From: Streptomyces venezuelae
Lineage (GTDB): Bacteria; Actinomycetota; Actinomycetes; Streptomycetales; Streptomycetaceae
Direction of reading: 5' to 3'
Length of the DNA stretch: 64,000 nucleotides
NCBI RefSeq assembly: GCF_008642355.1
Contig: NZ_CP029193.1
Location: 1,264,001 to 1,328,000 of the forward strand
The notes beneath the pieces were generated by a model. The model was not told the DNA's origin. It saw only the letters and a list, made by a program, of their open reading frames with translations, and searched no databases. The translations under genes were made by a program, and so were the position numbers. Positions 51,228 to 58,948 of the stretch are shown here, piece by piece. Every line of letters begins with the position of its first letter. The first letter of the stretch is position 1.

Positions 51228-52652
51228 TCACTCCGACACCGCCCGCACCCGCTCCCGGTACTCCCGCACCTCCGCCAGATCGCCCCACCGCCCCGCGAGC
51301 CGCCGGTGCAGCCCGCGCAGCTCGACGGCGACCGTCAGATCCCGCGCGCCCACCACCTCCTCCAGGACGGGCCCCGCCAGGGTCACCGCCGCGACGGGGT
51401 CCCCCGCGCACGCCCAGCTGTCCGCGAGACGCAACGTGAGCAGCAACCGCGTTGAGCGCATCGCCGGCGCCAGAAGCGCGTACGACCGGGCCGTGGCCTC
51501 GACCGCCCGCCGGGCCACGGCCCGGCCCCCCGTCACCACGGACAGATCCCGCAGCGCCCCACCCGCCGCCGACTCCACCCGCAGCACCCCCTCCGCGCCC
51601 GAGAGCCAGGGCGCTTCGAGCCGGTCCCGGTCGTCGAGCCGGGCGAATCTGCGCCGCGCCATCGCCAGATGCCGTCGGCAGGATGCCACGTCATGCCCCA
51701 GCGCATACGCACGCGCCTGATACAGATCGGCCAGCGTCGTCATCCAGCGCCGCCTGACATCCACCGCCCCGATGGCCTGCGCGTACACGAGCGTCGATGC
51801 GGGGTCCCCGTCGAGCCGCACGAGAGTCGACATGTCGCAGAGGAGAGTGGCCCGCGCCTCGGCGTCCTGCGCGGCGTCCGCCCACCGCAGGCCGTGCCCG
51901 AACCAGGCCATGGCGACGCCGCCCTGCCCACGCTCCATCCGCAGCCGCCCGGCGACCTGCGCGTACTGCGCGGCGAGCCGCAACTGCCCGTACGGCAGCC
52001 GTCCCCCGGCGTTGACCGCGTCGGCCCACCGCACCACCCCGCGCAGCAGCCGCTCCACGGTGCTCGCGCCCGCGTCGGTGGCACGGCCGGACGCCTCACG
52101 GATCAGACAGGCCAGCACGGCCGTCAGACCGTGCAGCAGCTCGGCCTCCGCGCCCACCGTGACGCCGACGCGGTCGTACGGTCCCGTCAGCCCGGCCAGG
52201 AGATCCGTCACCGCCTCCCGGTCGGGCGTCGCGCACCCCACCCTGCCGTGCAACGGACAGGCCAGCCCCTCGGCGGGCAGCCGTACGGGCCAGGGCAGCG
52301 CGGCCGGATAGGCCGTTTCGCCGGATGTGTCGGTCCCGGGGATCGGAGAGAAGAGCGTGGGCGCCACCGGAAGCGGACCGGGCGCATACCGCGACGAAGG
52401 GGGCGGCAAAGCGACGAGAGCGGCGAGCCGGCCACCGGTGACCAGGACGGCGTCGAGCCGGTTCACCAGGTCGAAGGGCGGCTCCCGCAGCCCGCCCTCC
52501 AGCCTGCTGATGAAACTGTGGTGGTAGCCCACCCTCCTGCCGAGCTGCAGCTGGGTGAGCCCGGCCCGCCTGCGGTGGAACCGCAGCAGCCGCCCGAACT
52601 CCGCCCACCCCGGATCGACCGGGTCGGCCGCCCGTGACATGCCGACGGACAT
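51228..52652 (-). CDS. XRE-family transcriptional regulator with large helical C-terminus
   Basis: 474 residues. An N-terminal XRE helix-turn-helix spans about 15-72 (LLRFHRRRAGLTQLQLGRRV, HSFISRLEGGLREPP). The remaining 400 residues are helical and Ala/Leu/Arg-rich, resembling TPR-like regions of streptomycete XRE regulators; no ligand-binding motif can be named. ATG at 52652 follows GGGAGGGG. It lies upstream of, and in the same direction as, the protease gene, so it may regulate it, but no operator is identified. Confidence 0.82.
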   Translation of the reverse strand: MSVGMSRAADPVDPGWAEFGRLLRFHRRRAGLTQLQLGRRVGYHHSFISRLEGGLREPPFDLVNRLDAVLVTGGRLAALVALPPPSSRYAPGPLPVAPTLFSPIPGTDTSGETAYPAALPWPVRLPAEGLACPLHGRVGCATPDREAVTDLLAGLTGPYDRVGVTVGAEAELLHGLTAVLACLIREASGRATDAGASTVERLLRGVVRWADAVNAGGRLPYGQLRLAAQYAQVAGRLRMERGQGGVAMAWFGHGLRWADAAQDAEARATLLCDMSTLVRLDGDPASTLVYAQAIGAVDVRRRWMTTLADLYQARAYALGHDVASCRRHLAMARRRFARLDDRDRLEAPWLSGAEGVLRVESAAGGALRDLSVVTGGRAVARRAVEATARSYALLAPAMRSTRLLLTLRLADSWACAGDPVAAVTLAGPVLEEVVGARDLTVAVELRGLHRRLAGRWGDLAEVREYRERVRAVSE

Positions 52653-52722
52653 GACCCCTCCCTCACCAGGTGCTCCGCGAGGTGCTCCGTGAGGGCAGGG
52701 TGGCAGGTGGGGCAGCCACCTC

Positions 52723-52750
52723 CAACCCCCCTCTTGACACAGGGGGGTTG
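52723..52750 (-). terminator. Hairpin after the HIT protein gene
   Basis: A perfect 10-bp stem (52723-52732 with 52741-52750) and 8-nt loop lie 17 nt past the HIT stop. No T-tract follows. Confidence 0.6.
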
Positions 52751-52766
52751 ACGGTATGGAACTGCG

Positions 52767-53327
52767 TCAGTTGCCGCTCTGCGGCGTCGGCCAGGCGTCC
52801 GCCAGCATCTTGCGCGTGTCGGCGAGCAGCTGCGGCAGCACCTTCGTGTGCCCGACGACCGGCATGAAGTTCGTGTCGCCGCCCCAGCGCGGAACGATGT
52901 GCTGGTGCAGGTGGGCCGCGATACCGGCGCCCGCCACGGCTCCCTGGTTCATGCCGATGTTGAAGCCGTGCGCGCCGGACGCGGTGCGCAGCGCCTGCAT
53001 CGCCTGCTTGGTGAGTTCGCCGAGCTCGAGGGTCTCGGGCGCCGTCAGGTCCGTGTAGTCGGCGACGTGCCGGTAGGGCACGACCATCAGGTGGCCGCCG
53101 TTGTACGGGTACAGGTTGAGGACCGCGTACACCTGCTCGCCGCGCGCGATGACCAGCCCGTCCTCGTCGGACTTGGCCGGGATCGAGCAGAAGGGACAGC
53201 CGTCGTCGGCCCCCGGGCCCGTGGGCTTGTTCTCGCCCTGGATGTACGCCATCCGGTGGGGCGTCCACAGGCGCTGGAACGCGTCCTGCGACCCGACTCC
53301 GATCTGCTGCTCCGGCTCACTCGTCAT
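52767..53327 (-). CDS. HIT-domain nucleotide hydrolase or phosphorylase
   Basis: 186 residues. Histidine-triad motif HLHQHIVPRW with the flanking PYRHVADYTD and NIGMNQGAVAGAGIAAHL. An early CPFC pair (DDGCPFCSIPA) is a zinc-site feature of the AP4A-phosphorylase-like subgroup. Nucleotide substrate uncertain. In mycobacteria the matching gene sits between thrS and pgsA. I chose the ATG at 53327 (TSEPEQQIG); an in-frame ATG at 53339 is close, and neither has a good ribosome-binding site. Confidence 0.88.
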   Translation of the reverse strand: MTSEPEQQIGVGSQDAFQRLWTPHRMAYIQGENKPTGPGADDGCPFCSIPAKSDEDGLVIARGEQVYAVLNLYPYNGGHLMVVPYRHVADYTDLTAPETLELGELTKQAMQALRTASGAHGFNIGMNQGAVAGAGIAAHLHQHIVPRWGGDTNFMPVVGHTKVLPQLLADTRKMLADAWPTPQSGN

Positions 53328-53346
53328 GAGGTGAAGCATATGACTT

Positions 53347-53372
53347 GGCCCCGGGGAGAGGTCCCCGGGGCC
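53347..53372 (-). terminator. Hairpin between thrS and the HIT gene
   Basis: A perfect 11-bp stem (53347-53357 with 53362-53372), loop GAGG, lies 25 nt after the thrS stop. No T-tract follows. Its position close to the HIT start could also affect HIT expression. Confidence 0.6.
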
Positions 53373-53396
53373 CGAGCTCAACGCGGTGTCACCGGG

Positions 53397-55376
53397 TCAG
53401 ACCTGGACGCGGTCCTCGACCGCCTTCACGATCTTCGCGATGGCCTCGTCGACGGGGATGCCGTTCTCCTGCGAGCCGTCGCGGTAGCGGAAGGACACGG
53501 AACCGTTGTTCATGTCCTCGTCGCCCGCGATGACCATGAAGGGCACCTTGGCCTTCTGCTGGTTGCGGATCTTCTTCTGCATGCGGTCGGACGACGCGTC
53601 GACCTCGACCCGCAGCCCCTGGGCGCGCGCCTTCTCGGCGAACTCCTGGAGGTAGGTGACGTGCGCGTCGCCGATCGGGATGCCGACCGCCTGGACGGGC
53701 GCCAGCCAGGCCGGGAACGCGCCCGCGTAGTGCTCCAGGAGCACGCCGAAGAACCGCTCGATGGAGCCGAACAGGGCCCGGTGGATCATGACGGGCTGCT
53801 GGCGCGAGCCGTCCGCGGCCGTGTACTCCAGGTTGAACCGCTTGGGCTGGTTGAAGTCGACCTGGATGGTCGACATCTGCCACGACCGGCCGATGGCGTC
53901 CTTGGCCTGCACGGAGATCTTCGGGCCGTAGTACGCGGCGCCGCCCGGGTCCGGCACCAGCGGCAGGTTCTGCTTCTCGGCGGCGAGCCGCAGCGCCTCG
54001 GTGGCCTCCGCCCAGTCCTCGTCCGTGCCGATGAACTTGTCGGAGTCGTCGCGGGTGGACAGCTCCAGCTCGAACTCGGTCAGGCCGTAGTCACGGAGCA
54101 GGTCGAGCACGAAGGTCAGGAGCGTGTCGAGCTCCTGCGGCATCTGCTCCTTGGTGCAGTAGATGTGCGAGTCGTCCTGCGTGAAGCCGCGCGAGCGGGT
54201 CAGGCCGTGCACGACGCCCGACTTCTCGTACCGGTACACGGTGCCGAACTCGAAGAGGCGCAGCGGCAGCTCGCGGTAGGAGCGCCCGCGCGACTTGAAG
54301 ATCAGGTTGTGCATCGGGCAGTTCATCGCCTTGAGGCGGTAGTTCTGCTCGTCGAACTCGATGGGCGGGAACATGCCCTCCGCGTAGTGCGGCAGGTGGC
54401 CCGAGATCTCGAAGAGCTTCTCCTTCGAGATGTGCGGGGTGTTCACGAACTCGTACCCGGAGACCTCGTGGCGGCGCCGCGAGTAGTCCTCCATGACCTT
54501 GCGGATCACGCCGCCCTTGGGGTGGAAGACCGCGAGGCCCGGGCCGAGCTCCTCGGGGAAGGAGAAGAGGTCGAGCTCGGAGCCGAGCTTGCGGTGGTCG
54601 CGCTTCTCCGCCTCGGCGAGGAACTCCAGGTGCGCCTTCAGCTCGTCCTTCGACGGCCAGGCGGTGCCGTAGATGCGCTGGAGCTGCGGGTTCTTCTCGC
54701 TGCCGCGCCAGTAGGCGGCGGCGGAGCGCATCAGCTTGAACGCGGGGATGACGCGGGTGCTGGGCAGGTGCGGGCCTCGGCAGAGGTCCTTCCAGCACAG
54801 CTCGCCGGTCTTCGCGTCGAGGTTGTCGTAGATGGTCAGCTCGCCCGCGCCCACCTCGGCGTCGGCGCCGTCGGCGGCCTGCGCGGCGTTGCCCTTGAGG
54901 CCGATGAGCTCCAGCTTGTACGGCTCGTCGGCGAGCTCGACACGCGCGTCGTCGTCGGTGGTGACGCGCCGCGAGAACTTCTGCCCGCGCTTCTGGATCT
55001 CCTGCATCTTCTTCTCGATGCGCTTGAGGTCCTCGGGGGTGAAGGGCTCCTTGACGTCGAAGTCGTAGTAGAAGCCGTCCCGGATGGGCGGGCCGATGCC
55101 GAGCTTGGCGTCGGGGAAGAGCTCCTGCACGGCCTGCGCCATGACGTGCGCGGTCGAGTGGCGCAGGATGTTCAGGCCGTCCTCGGAGGAGATCTCGACG
55201 GGCTCGACCTCCTCGCCGTCGGCCGGCACGTACGCGAGGTCCTTCAGCTCTCCGGCCACGCGGACGGCGACGACGGTGCGCTCACCGGGGAAGAGCTCGG
55301 CGGCCGTAGTGCCCGTCGTCACCACGCGCTCTTCCCGCTCGGAATCGCGTTGGATGATCACACGGACGTCTGACAC
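53397..55376 (-). CDS. thrS: Threonyl-tRNA synthetase
   Basis: 659 residues. TGS domain first (about 1-65), then the editing domain with [11 protein letters not shown], the catalytic class II core (FRYRD-type elements, [12 protein letters not shown] with the zinc Cys, [15 protein letters not shown]) and the C-terminal anticodon domain ([17 protein letters not shown]). GTG start at 55376 after GGAGAGACC. No T-box leader was found in the 118 nt upstream. Confidence 0.97.
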   Translation of the reverse strand: MSDVRVIIQRDSEREERVVTTGTTAAELFPGERTVVAVRVAGELKDLAYVPADGEEVEPVEISSEDGLNILRHSTAHVMAQAVQELFPDAKLGIGPPIRDGFYYDFDVKEPFTPEDLKRIEKKMQEIQKRGQKFSRRVTTDDDARVELADEPYKLELIGLKGNAAQAADGADAEVGAGELTIYDNLDAKTGELCWKDLCRGPHLPSTRVIPAFKLMRSAAAYWRGSEKNPQLQRIYGTAWPSKDELKAHLEFLAEAEKRDHRKLGSELDLFSFPEELGPGLAVFHPKGGVIRKVMEDYSRRRHEVSGYEFVNTPHISKEKLFEISGHLPHYAEGMFPPIEFDEQNYRLKAMNCPMHNLIFKSRGRSYRELPLRLFEFGTVYRYEKSGVVHGLTRSRGFTQDDSHIYCTKEQMPQELDTLLTFVLDLLRDYGLTEFELELSTRDDSDKFIGTDEDWAEATEALRLAAEKQNLPLVPDPGGAAYYGPKISVQAKDAIGRSWQMSTIQVDFNQPKRFNLEYTAADGSRQQPVMIHRALFGSIERFFGVLLEHYAGAFPAWLAPVQAVGIPIGDAHVTYLQEFAEKARAQGLRVEVDASSDRMQKKIRNQQKAKVPFMVIAGDEDMNNGSVSFRYRDGSQENGIPVDEAIAKIVKAVEDRVQV

Positions 55377-55494
55377 CGGTCTCTCCTACCTGAAGGGGGG
55401 TGCGCCGCTCTCTGTCACGCGTACGCAAGGGGAATCGTACCGAGCCGCGGGGCCCGCCCGCGAAACGGATCTCTCCGTGCCCCCGTCCACCCCT

Positions 55495-56751
55495 TCAGTC
55501 CGTGCTGCACGCCTCCTCGAAGAAGTCGATGTTCTCCTGGAGCGACTTCATGAGCCGGTCGCGCTCCGCCTCGTCCACCTGGACGGGCACCACCCCGCTC
55601 GCCCCGGTCAGCCTGCGGAACCCGCCCCTGCTCTCCAGGCGTCCCTGCACGCGGATCGGCAGCCCGACCAGGTGGGCGTGGCCCGCGATGCGGTACGCCT
55701 CCTCGTCCAGCGTCATCCGCAGGTGCGGGACGTCGGCGCCCGCGATCACCCGGATCCGCACGGTGCCGTCCTCGTGGGGCGCCGCTCTCCGCATCCGCAC
55801 GACGGCCCCGGTGACCCGCACCGGCACCGAAGGTTCGTCGCGGAGGTAGCGGGCGCCCGCCTCGCGCAGCGCGGGCAGGTCGCCGGGCGAGAACTCGACG
55901 GGTTCGGCGCGGGCGGCGCAGCCCTCGGGCACCCCGGCGCCCGGCGCCCATTCCACGGCGACGCGCGCTCCCTCGGTGCCGCGCACCATGGCGACGATGG
56001 CCTCGGTCAGCTCGTGGCTGACGCCCGCTTCGACTGCGCCGTCGAAGGCGTCCATGCCGCCGGTGGCGCGCTGGTAGTCGATGGCCTCGCGGGCCGCGCA
56101 GAGCGCCTGGTGGAGGCGGACCGCGAGGGGCCGCCCGGTCACGACGGGCACGAAGGCGGTGAGCCGCTGCCCGCCGGTGGCGGGGCCGACGAGCACGTTC
56201 TCCAGGGACGCGGCGGCGGGCCCGCGGTGCCGTGCGCCGTAGTACCCGGCGCGGCCGCGGGCGGCGAGTGCGCCGGCGAGGAGCATCTGCCGGGCGGCGG
56301 AGCGCAGCTGTTCCTCCTCGGGCCAGGTCGCGGTGTCGGCGGGTCCGGTCCGTACGTCGCGCGACCAGTGGATCTCGTCGCTGGGCACGGCGAGTCCGAC
56401 GAGCACCTCGCGGGCGGCGGGCGCGGTGCTGCGGGACAGCGCGTCGAGCGCTTCCACGAGGAGGTCCTCGCAGTCGGGGAAGGCGCGGCTCTCGGGGACG
56501 AGCAGACTCGTGCCGGCGCCGCCGGGGCCCGGGGGTGTCCAGCGTGCGTAGCGGCCGGGGGCGCCGCCGCGGCGCTGCCAGCCGTGCCGGGCGAGGAGCG
56601 CGCCGAGGACGGAGGGGTCGACGCGGGAGGGTTCGGGGGGCTCGGTCCAGCCGCCCGGGGCCGGGGCGGGGTGGGGCCGGACGGACGACCCCGACCGGTC
56701 GGGGTCGCACTCGTCGTGGTCGAACTCGTCGTGCTCGAAGGGGCGGTGCAT
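55495..56751 (-). CDS. Unknown 418-residue protein paired with the DUF4365 gene
   Basis: I do not recognise the family. The first 50 residues are acidic, His- and Pro-rich. The middle part contains YYGARHRGPAAASLENVLVG and the C-terminus an OB-like beta-rich pattern (YRIAGHAHLVGLPIRVQGRL). No signal peptide or helices. ATG at 56751 overlaps the stop of the DUF4365 gene by 1 nt with GGAGGG upstream, so the two proteins are co-made. It is probably a functional partner. Confidence 0.7.
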   Translation of the reverse strand: MHRPFEHDEFDHDECDPDRSGSSVRPHPAPAPGGWTEPPEPSRVDPSVLGALLARHGWQRRGGAPGRYARWTPPGPGGAGTSLLVPESRAFPDCEDLLVEALDALSRSTAPAAREVLVGLAVPSDEIHWSRDVRTGPADTATWPEEEQLRSAARQMLLAGALAARGRAGYYGARHRGPAAASLENVLVGPATGGQRLTAFVPVVTGRPLAVRLHQALCAAREAIDYQRATGGMDAFDGAVEAGVSHELTEAIVAMVRGTEGARVAVEWAPGAGVPEGCAARAEPVEFSPGDLPALREAGARYLRDEPSVPVRVTGAVVRMRRAAPHEDGTVRIRVIAGADVPHLRMTLDEEAYRIAGHAHLVGLPIRVQGRLESRGGFRRLTGASGVVPVQVDEAERDRLMKSLQENIDFFEEACSTD

Positions 56752-57317
56752 CAGGGTTTCCCTCCCGTTCCGACGCGCGTCATGATCTCGCAGAGGGCGC
56801 GGTCGTCGAAGATCCGCGAGGTCGGGACGCGCACGGTGGTCCTGCGCCGGCCGGTCACGGGGTGCCCGGCGAGATTGGTCCAGTAGCAGCAGTGCCGCAG
56901 GTCGAGCCGGTCGTGCCCGGCGCGCAGCCAGTCGTCCTGGGAGCGGGGCACGAGCATCACGACCAGGATCTTGTGGACCGAGACCGGGGTGCGGGCGAGC
57001 TTCTCCAGGTGTGCGTTGTCGAGCGTGAAGGAGAAGGCGGGTCCGGCGGGCTTCGGCGGTATCTGGTACGTGCACTTGAGCTGGACCTTGATGGTGACCT
57101 CGTCGTCGACCGTGTGCCCGGGGGCGCTGTGGCTGACGTGCCAGTCGATGCCGTTGTCCGGAAAGGGCTGGGAGAGCGAGCAGCCCGCGGCTGCCGCGAC
57201 GGCGTGCAGGTAGCCCACCTGAAGCGTCTCCATGCAGGCGGTGGTGGCGAGTGTGCCGCGCGGCGGTGCGATCCGCTCGGGCAGCAGCCCACCCTGGTCG
57301 GGCTGCGCGAGCGCCAT
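56751..57317 (-). CDS. DUF4365 domain protein (restriction-endonuclease-like fold)
   Basis: 188 residues from an ATG at 57317 (a TTG two codons earlier is better spaced from GGAAGG). The DUF4365 pattern is visible: NGIDWHVSHS followed by TIKVQLKCT, that is the Asp and QxK elements of a PD-(D/E)XK-like nuclease, with the usual catalytic Glu/Asp replaced by Gln as in many DUF4365 proteins. Function unknown; family members occur in defence-like and housekeeping contexts. It is coupled to the 418-residue gene and divergent from the exonuclease. Confidence 0.8.
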   Translation of the reverse strand: MALAQPDQGGLLPERIAPPRGTLATTACMETLQVGYLHAVAAAAGCSLSQPFPDNGIDWHVSHSAPGHTVDDEVTIKVQLKCTYQIPPKPAGPAFSFTLDNAHLEKLARTPVSVHKILVVMLVPRSQDDWLRAGHDRLDLRHCCYWTNLAGHPVTGRRRTTVRVPTSRIFDDRALCEIMTRVGTGGKP

Positions 57318-57483
57318 GGTCAACTGACCTTCCGAGCCTGGTAGTTGCTCCGGGGCGACGAATTCAAAAGCCCCTCACCTCTGTTGTCTCCGGGCCGCGT
57401 ACAGCGCAAACGGCCCGGGTATCACCAGCGTGGGCAGGGGACCGAACGTCATCTGCCGGGATCGAACGAGGAGTTGCACCACC

Positions 57484-58209
57484 ATGACGTGCTGGTACGA
57501 GGGCCCCTTGGCCGCATTCGACACGGAGACCACGGGCGTCGACGTCGAGACCGACCGGATCGTGTCGGCCGCCGTCGTCGTCCAGCAGGGCGCGGGAACC
57601 CGGCCGCGCATCACCCGCTGGCTGGTGAATCCGGGCGTACCCGTGCCCGAGTCCGCCACCGCGGTGCATGGACTGACGGAGGATCACCTGCAGCGCAACG
57701 GCCGCTGGCCGGCGCCGGTGATGGAGGAGATAGCGCGCGATCTGGCCGAGCAGGGAGCGGCGGGGCGGCCCATCGTGGTGATGAACGCGCCGTTCGATCT
57801 GACCATTCTGGACCGGGAGTTGCGCAGGCACCGCGCCTCGTCGCTGAGCCGCTACACGGAGGGCTCGTCGCTGTGTGTGATCGATCCGCGGGTCCTGGAC
57901 AAGCAGTTGGACCGGTACCGCAAGGGCCGCAGGACGCTCACGGATCTGTGCGCGCACTACGGGGTGGAGCTGTCGGAGGCGCATGACGCGGCGGCGGACG
58001 CGCAGGCGGCGATGGACGTGGTGCGTGCGGTGGGGCGGCGTTTCGCGGGGCGTCTGGAGCGTCTCTCACCGGCCGAGCTGCACACGTTGCAGGCGGTCTG
58101 GCATGCGGCTCAGGCGCGCGGCCTCCAGGCGTGGTTCGCCAAGAGCGGCACTCCGGAGGCGGTGGACCCGGCGTGGCCGCTGCGTCCCGATCTTCCGGCG
58201 GCGGCCTGA
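57484..58209 (+). CDS. DEDDh 3'-5' exonuclease (DNA polymerase III epsilon-like)
   Basis: 241 residues. The DEDDh residues are visible: FDTETTG (Asp13, Glu15), MNAPFDLTIL (Asp) and EAHDAAADAQ (His, Asp). It is a stand-alone nuclease rather than a polymerase-linked one; RNase T or proofreading-like roles are possible. ATG at 57484 with AGGAG about 10 nt upstream gives the natural start TCWYEGPLAAFD. Divergent promoter region of about 160 nt from the DUF4365 gene. Confidence 0.92.
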   Translation: MTCWYEGPLAAFDTETTGVDVETDRIVSAAVVVQQGAGTRPRITRWLVNPGVPVPESATAVHGLTEDHLQRNGRWPAPVMEEIARDLAEQGAAGRPIVVMNAPFDLTILDRELRRHRASSLSRYTEGSSLCVIDPRVLDKQLDRYRKGRRTLTDLCAHYGVELSEAHDAAADAQAAMDVVRAVGRRFAGRLERLSPAELHTLQAVWHAAQARGLQAWFAKSGTPEAVDPAWPLRPDLPAAA

Positions 58210-58246
58210 GGGCGGGCATCGAGCACCGCCGCCCTGCGCGGGCATG

Positions 58247-58276
58247 AAAAAACCGGTCCGTCTGCTGACGGACCGG
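58247..58276 (-). terminator. Intrinsic terminator after tRNA-Val(CAC) copy 1
   Basis: A perfect 10-bp stem (58253-58262 with 58267-58276), loop AGCA, is followed on the minus strand by TTTTTT (58247-58252). Confidence 0.92.
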
Positions 58277-58287
58277 CATTCTCCGGG

Positions 58288-58359
58288 TGGGCGATACTGG
58301 GTTCGAACCAGTGACCTCTTCGGTGTGAACGAAGCGCTCTCCCACTGAGCTAATCGCCC
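58288..58359 (-). tRNA. tRNA-Val (CAC)
   Basis: A 72-nt cloverleaf. Acceptor GGGCGAT/ATCGCCC, D-arm GCTC/GAGC, anticodon stem CTTCG/CGAAG with loop TTCACAC giving anticodon CAC, T-arm ACTGG-TTCGAAC-CCAGT. Discriminator A; CCA is not encoded. It is followed by its own terminator. Confidence 0.96.
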
Positions 58360-58398
58360 GGGAACGCACTGAACAATACAGGTCCGGGCGCCGTTCCT

Positions 58399-58845
58399 TC
58401 AAACCGCTCGCAGACGGGCCGCGAGGCCGCGCCGTCCGGCGCGCATCATCAGGGCGTGATTGAGCCGGAACAGCGGACGTCCGGGGACCGCGAGGCGTCG
58501 CATCAGGGGTTTGCGCACCTCGACCTCCTGGTCGAAGCGGGCGCGGGCCCCGTCCGGTACGGCGGTGACCGTGCAGCGCATCCAGCCGTCCAGGTCGCCG
58601 GTCATGCCGATCTCCAAAATCCCGGCGGTGGGGTCGTTGCGCCGCTCGTGTGCGGTGACCCGCAGGTCGTACGGGAGGAAGGACCGGAACCGGAGGGCAC
58701 CGCTGCGGCCGCCGACCGGTGTCACCTCGCGCACCTGCGGCCACCACTGCGGATAGTCCTCGATCCGTTCCAGGGCGGCGAAGACATCGGCGGGCGCCGC
58801 GGGGAGTTCCCAGACGCCGCGGAAGCGGTAGTGGCACCAGTCCAT
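58399..58845 (-). CDS. SRPBCC (polyketide cyclase/START-like) family protein
   Basis: 148 residues. The opening YRFRGVWELPAAPADVFAAL with EDYPQWWPQVREV and the later beta-strand pattern ending with LMRRLAVPGRPLFRLNHALM is the SRPBCC fold (hydrophobic ligand-binding cavity). Ligand unknown. No Shine-Dalgarno precedes the ATG at 58845, so it may be leaderless. It lies between tRNA-Val and a divergent membrane protein gene. Confidence 0.75.
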   Translation of the reverse strand: MDWCHYRFRGVWELPAAPADVFAALERIEDYPQWWPQVREVTPVGGRSGALRFRSFLPYDLRVTAHERRNDPTAGILEIGMTGDLDGWMRCTVTAVPDGARARFDQEVEVRKPLMRRLAVPGRPLFRLNHALMMRAGRRGLAARLRAV

Positions 58846-58948
58846 GGCGGGCAGTCTGCCGGACGCACCGGGACCCGTACCCGATCTGAGTACGTTCTGA
58901 GTATCCGCGCCCATGCCGCGCGGTGTGCCGCGGACCACACTCCCTGGC

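Noticed and set aside
53373-55500. T-box riboswitch before thrS (and alaS or hisS)
   Set aside because: No T-box core (TGGNACC-type) or specifier loop was seen in the short leaders.
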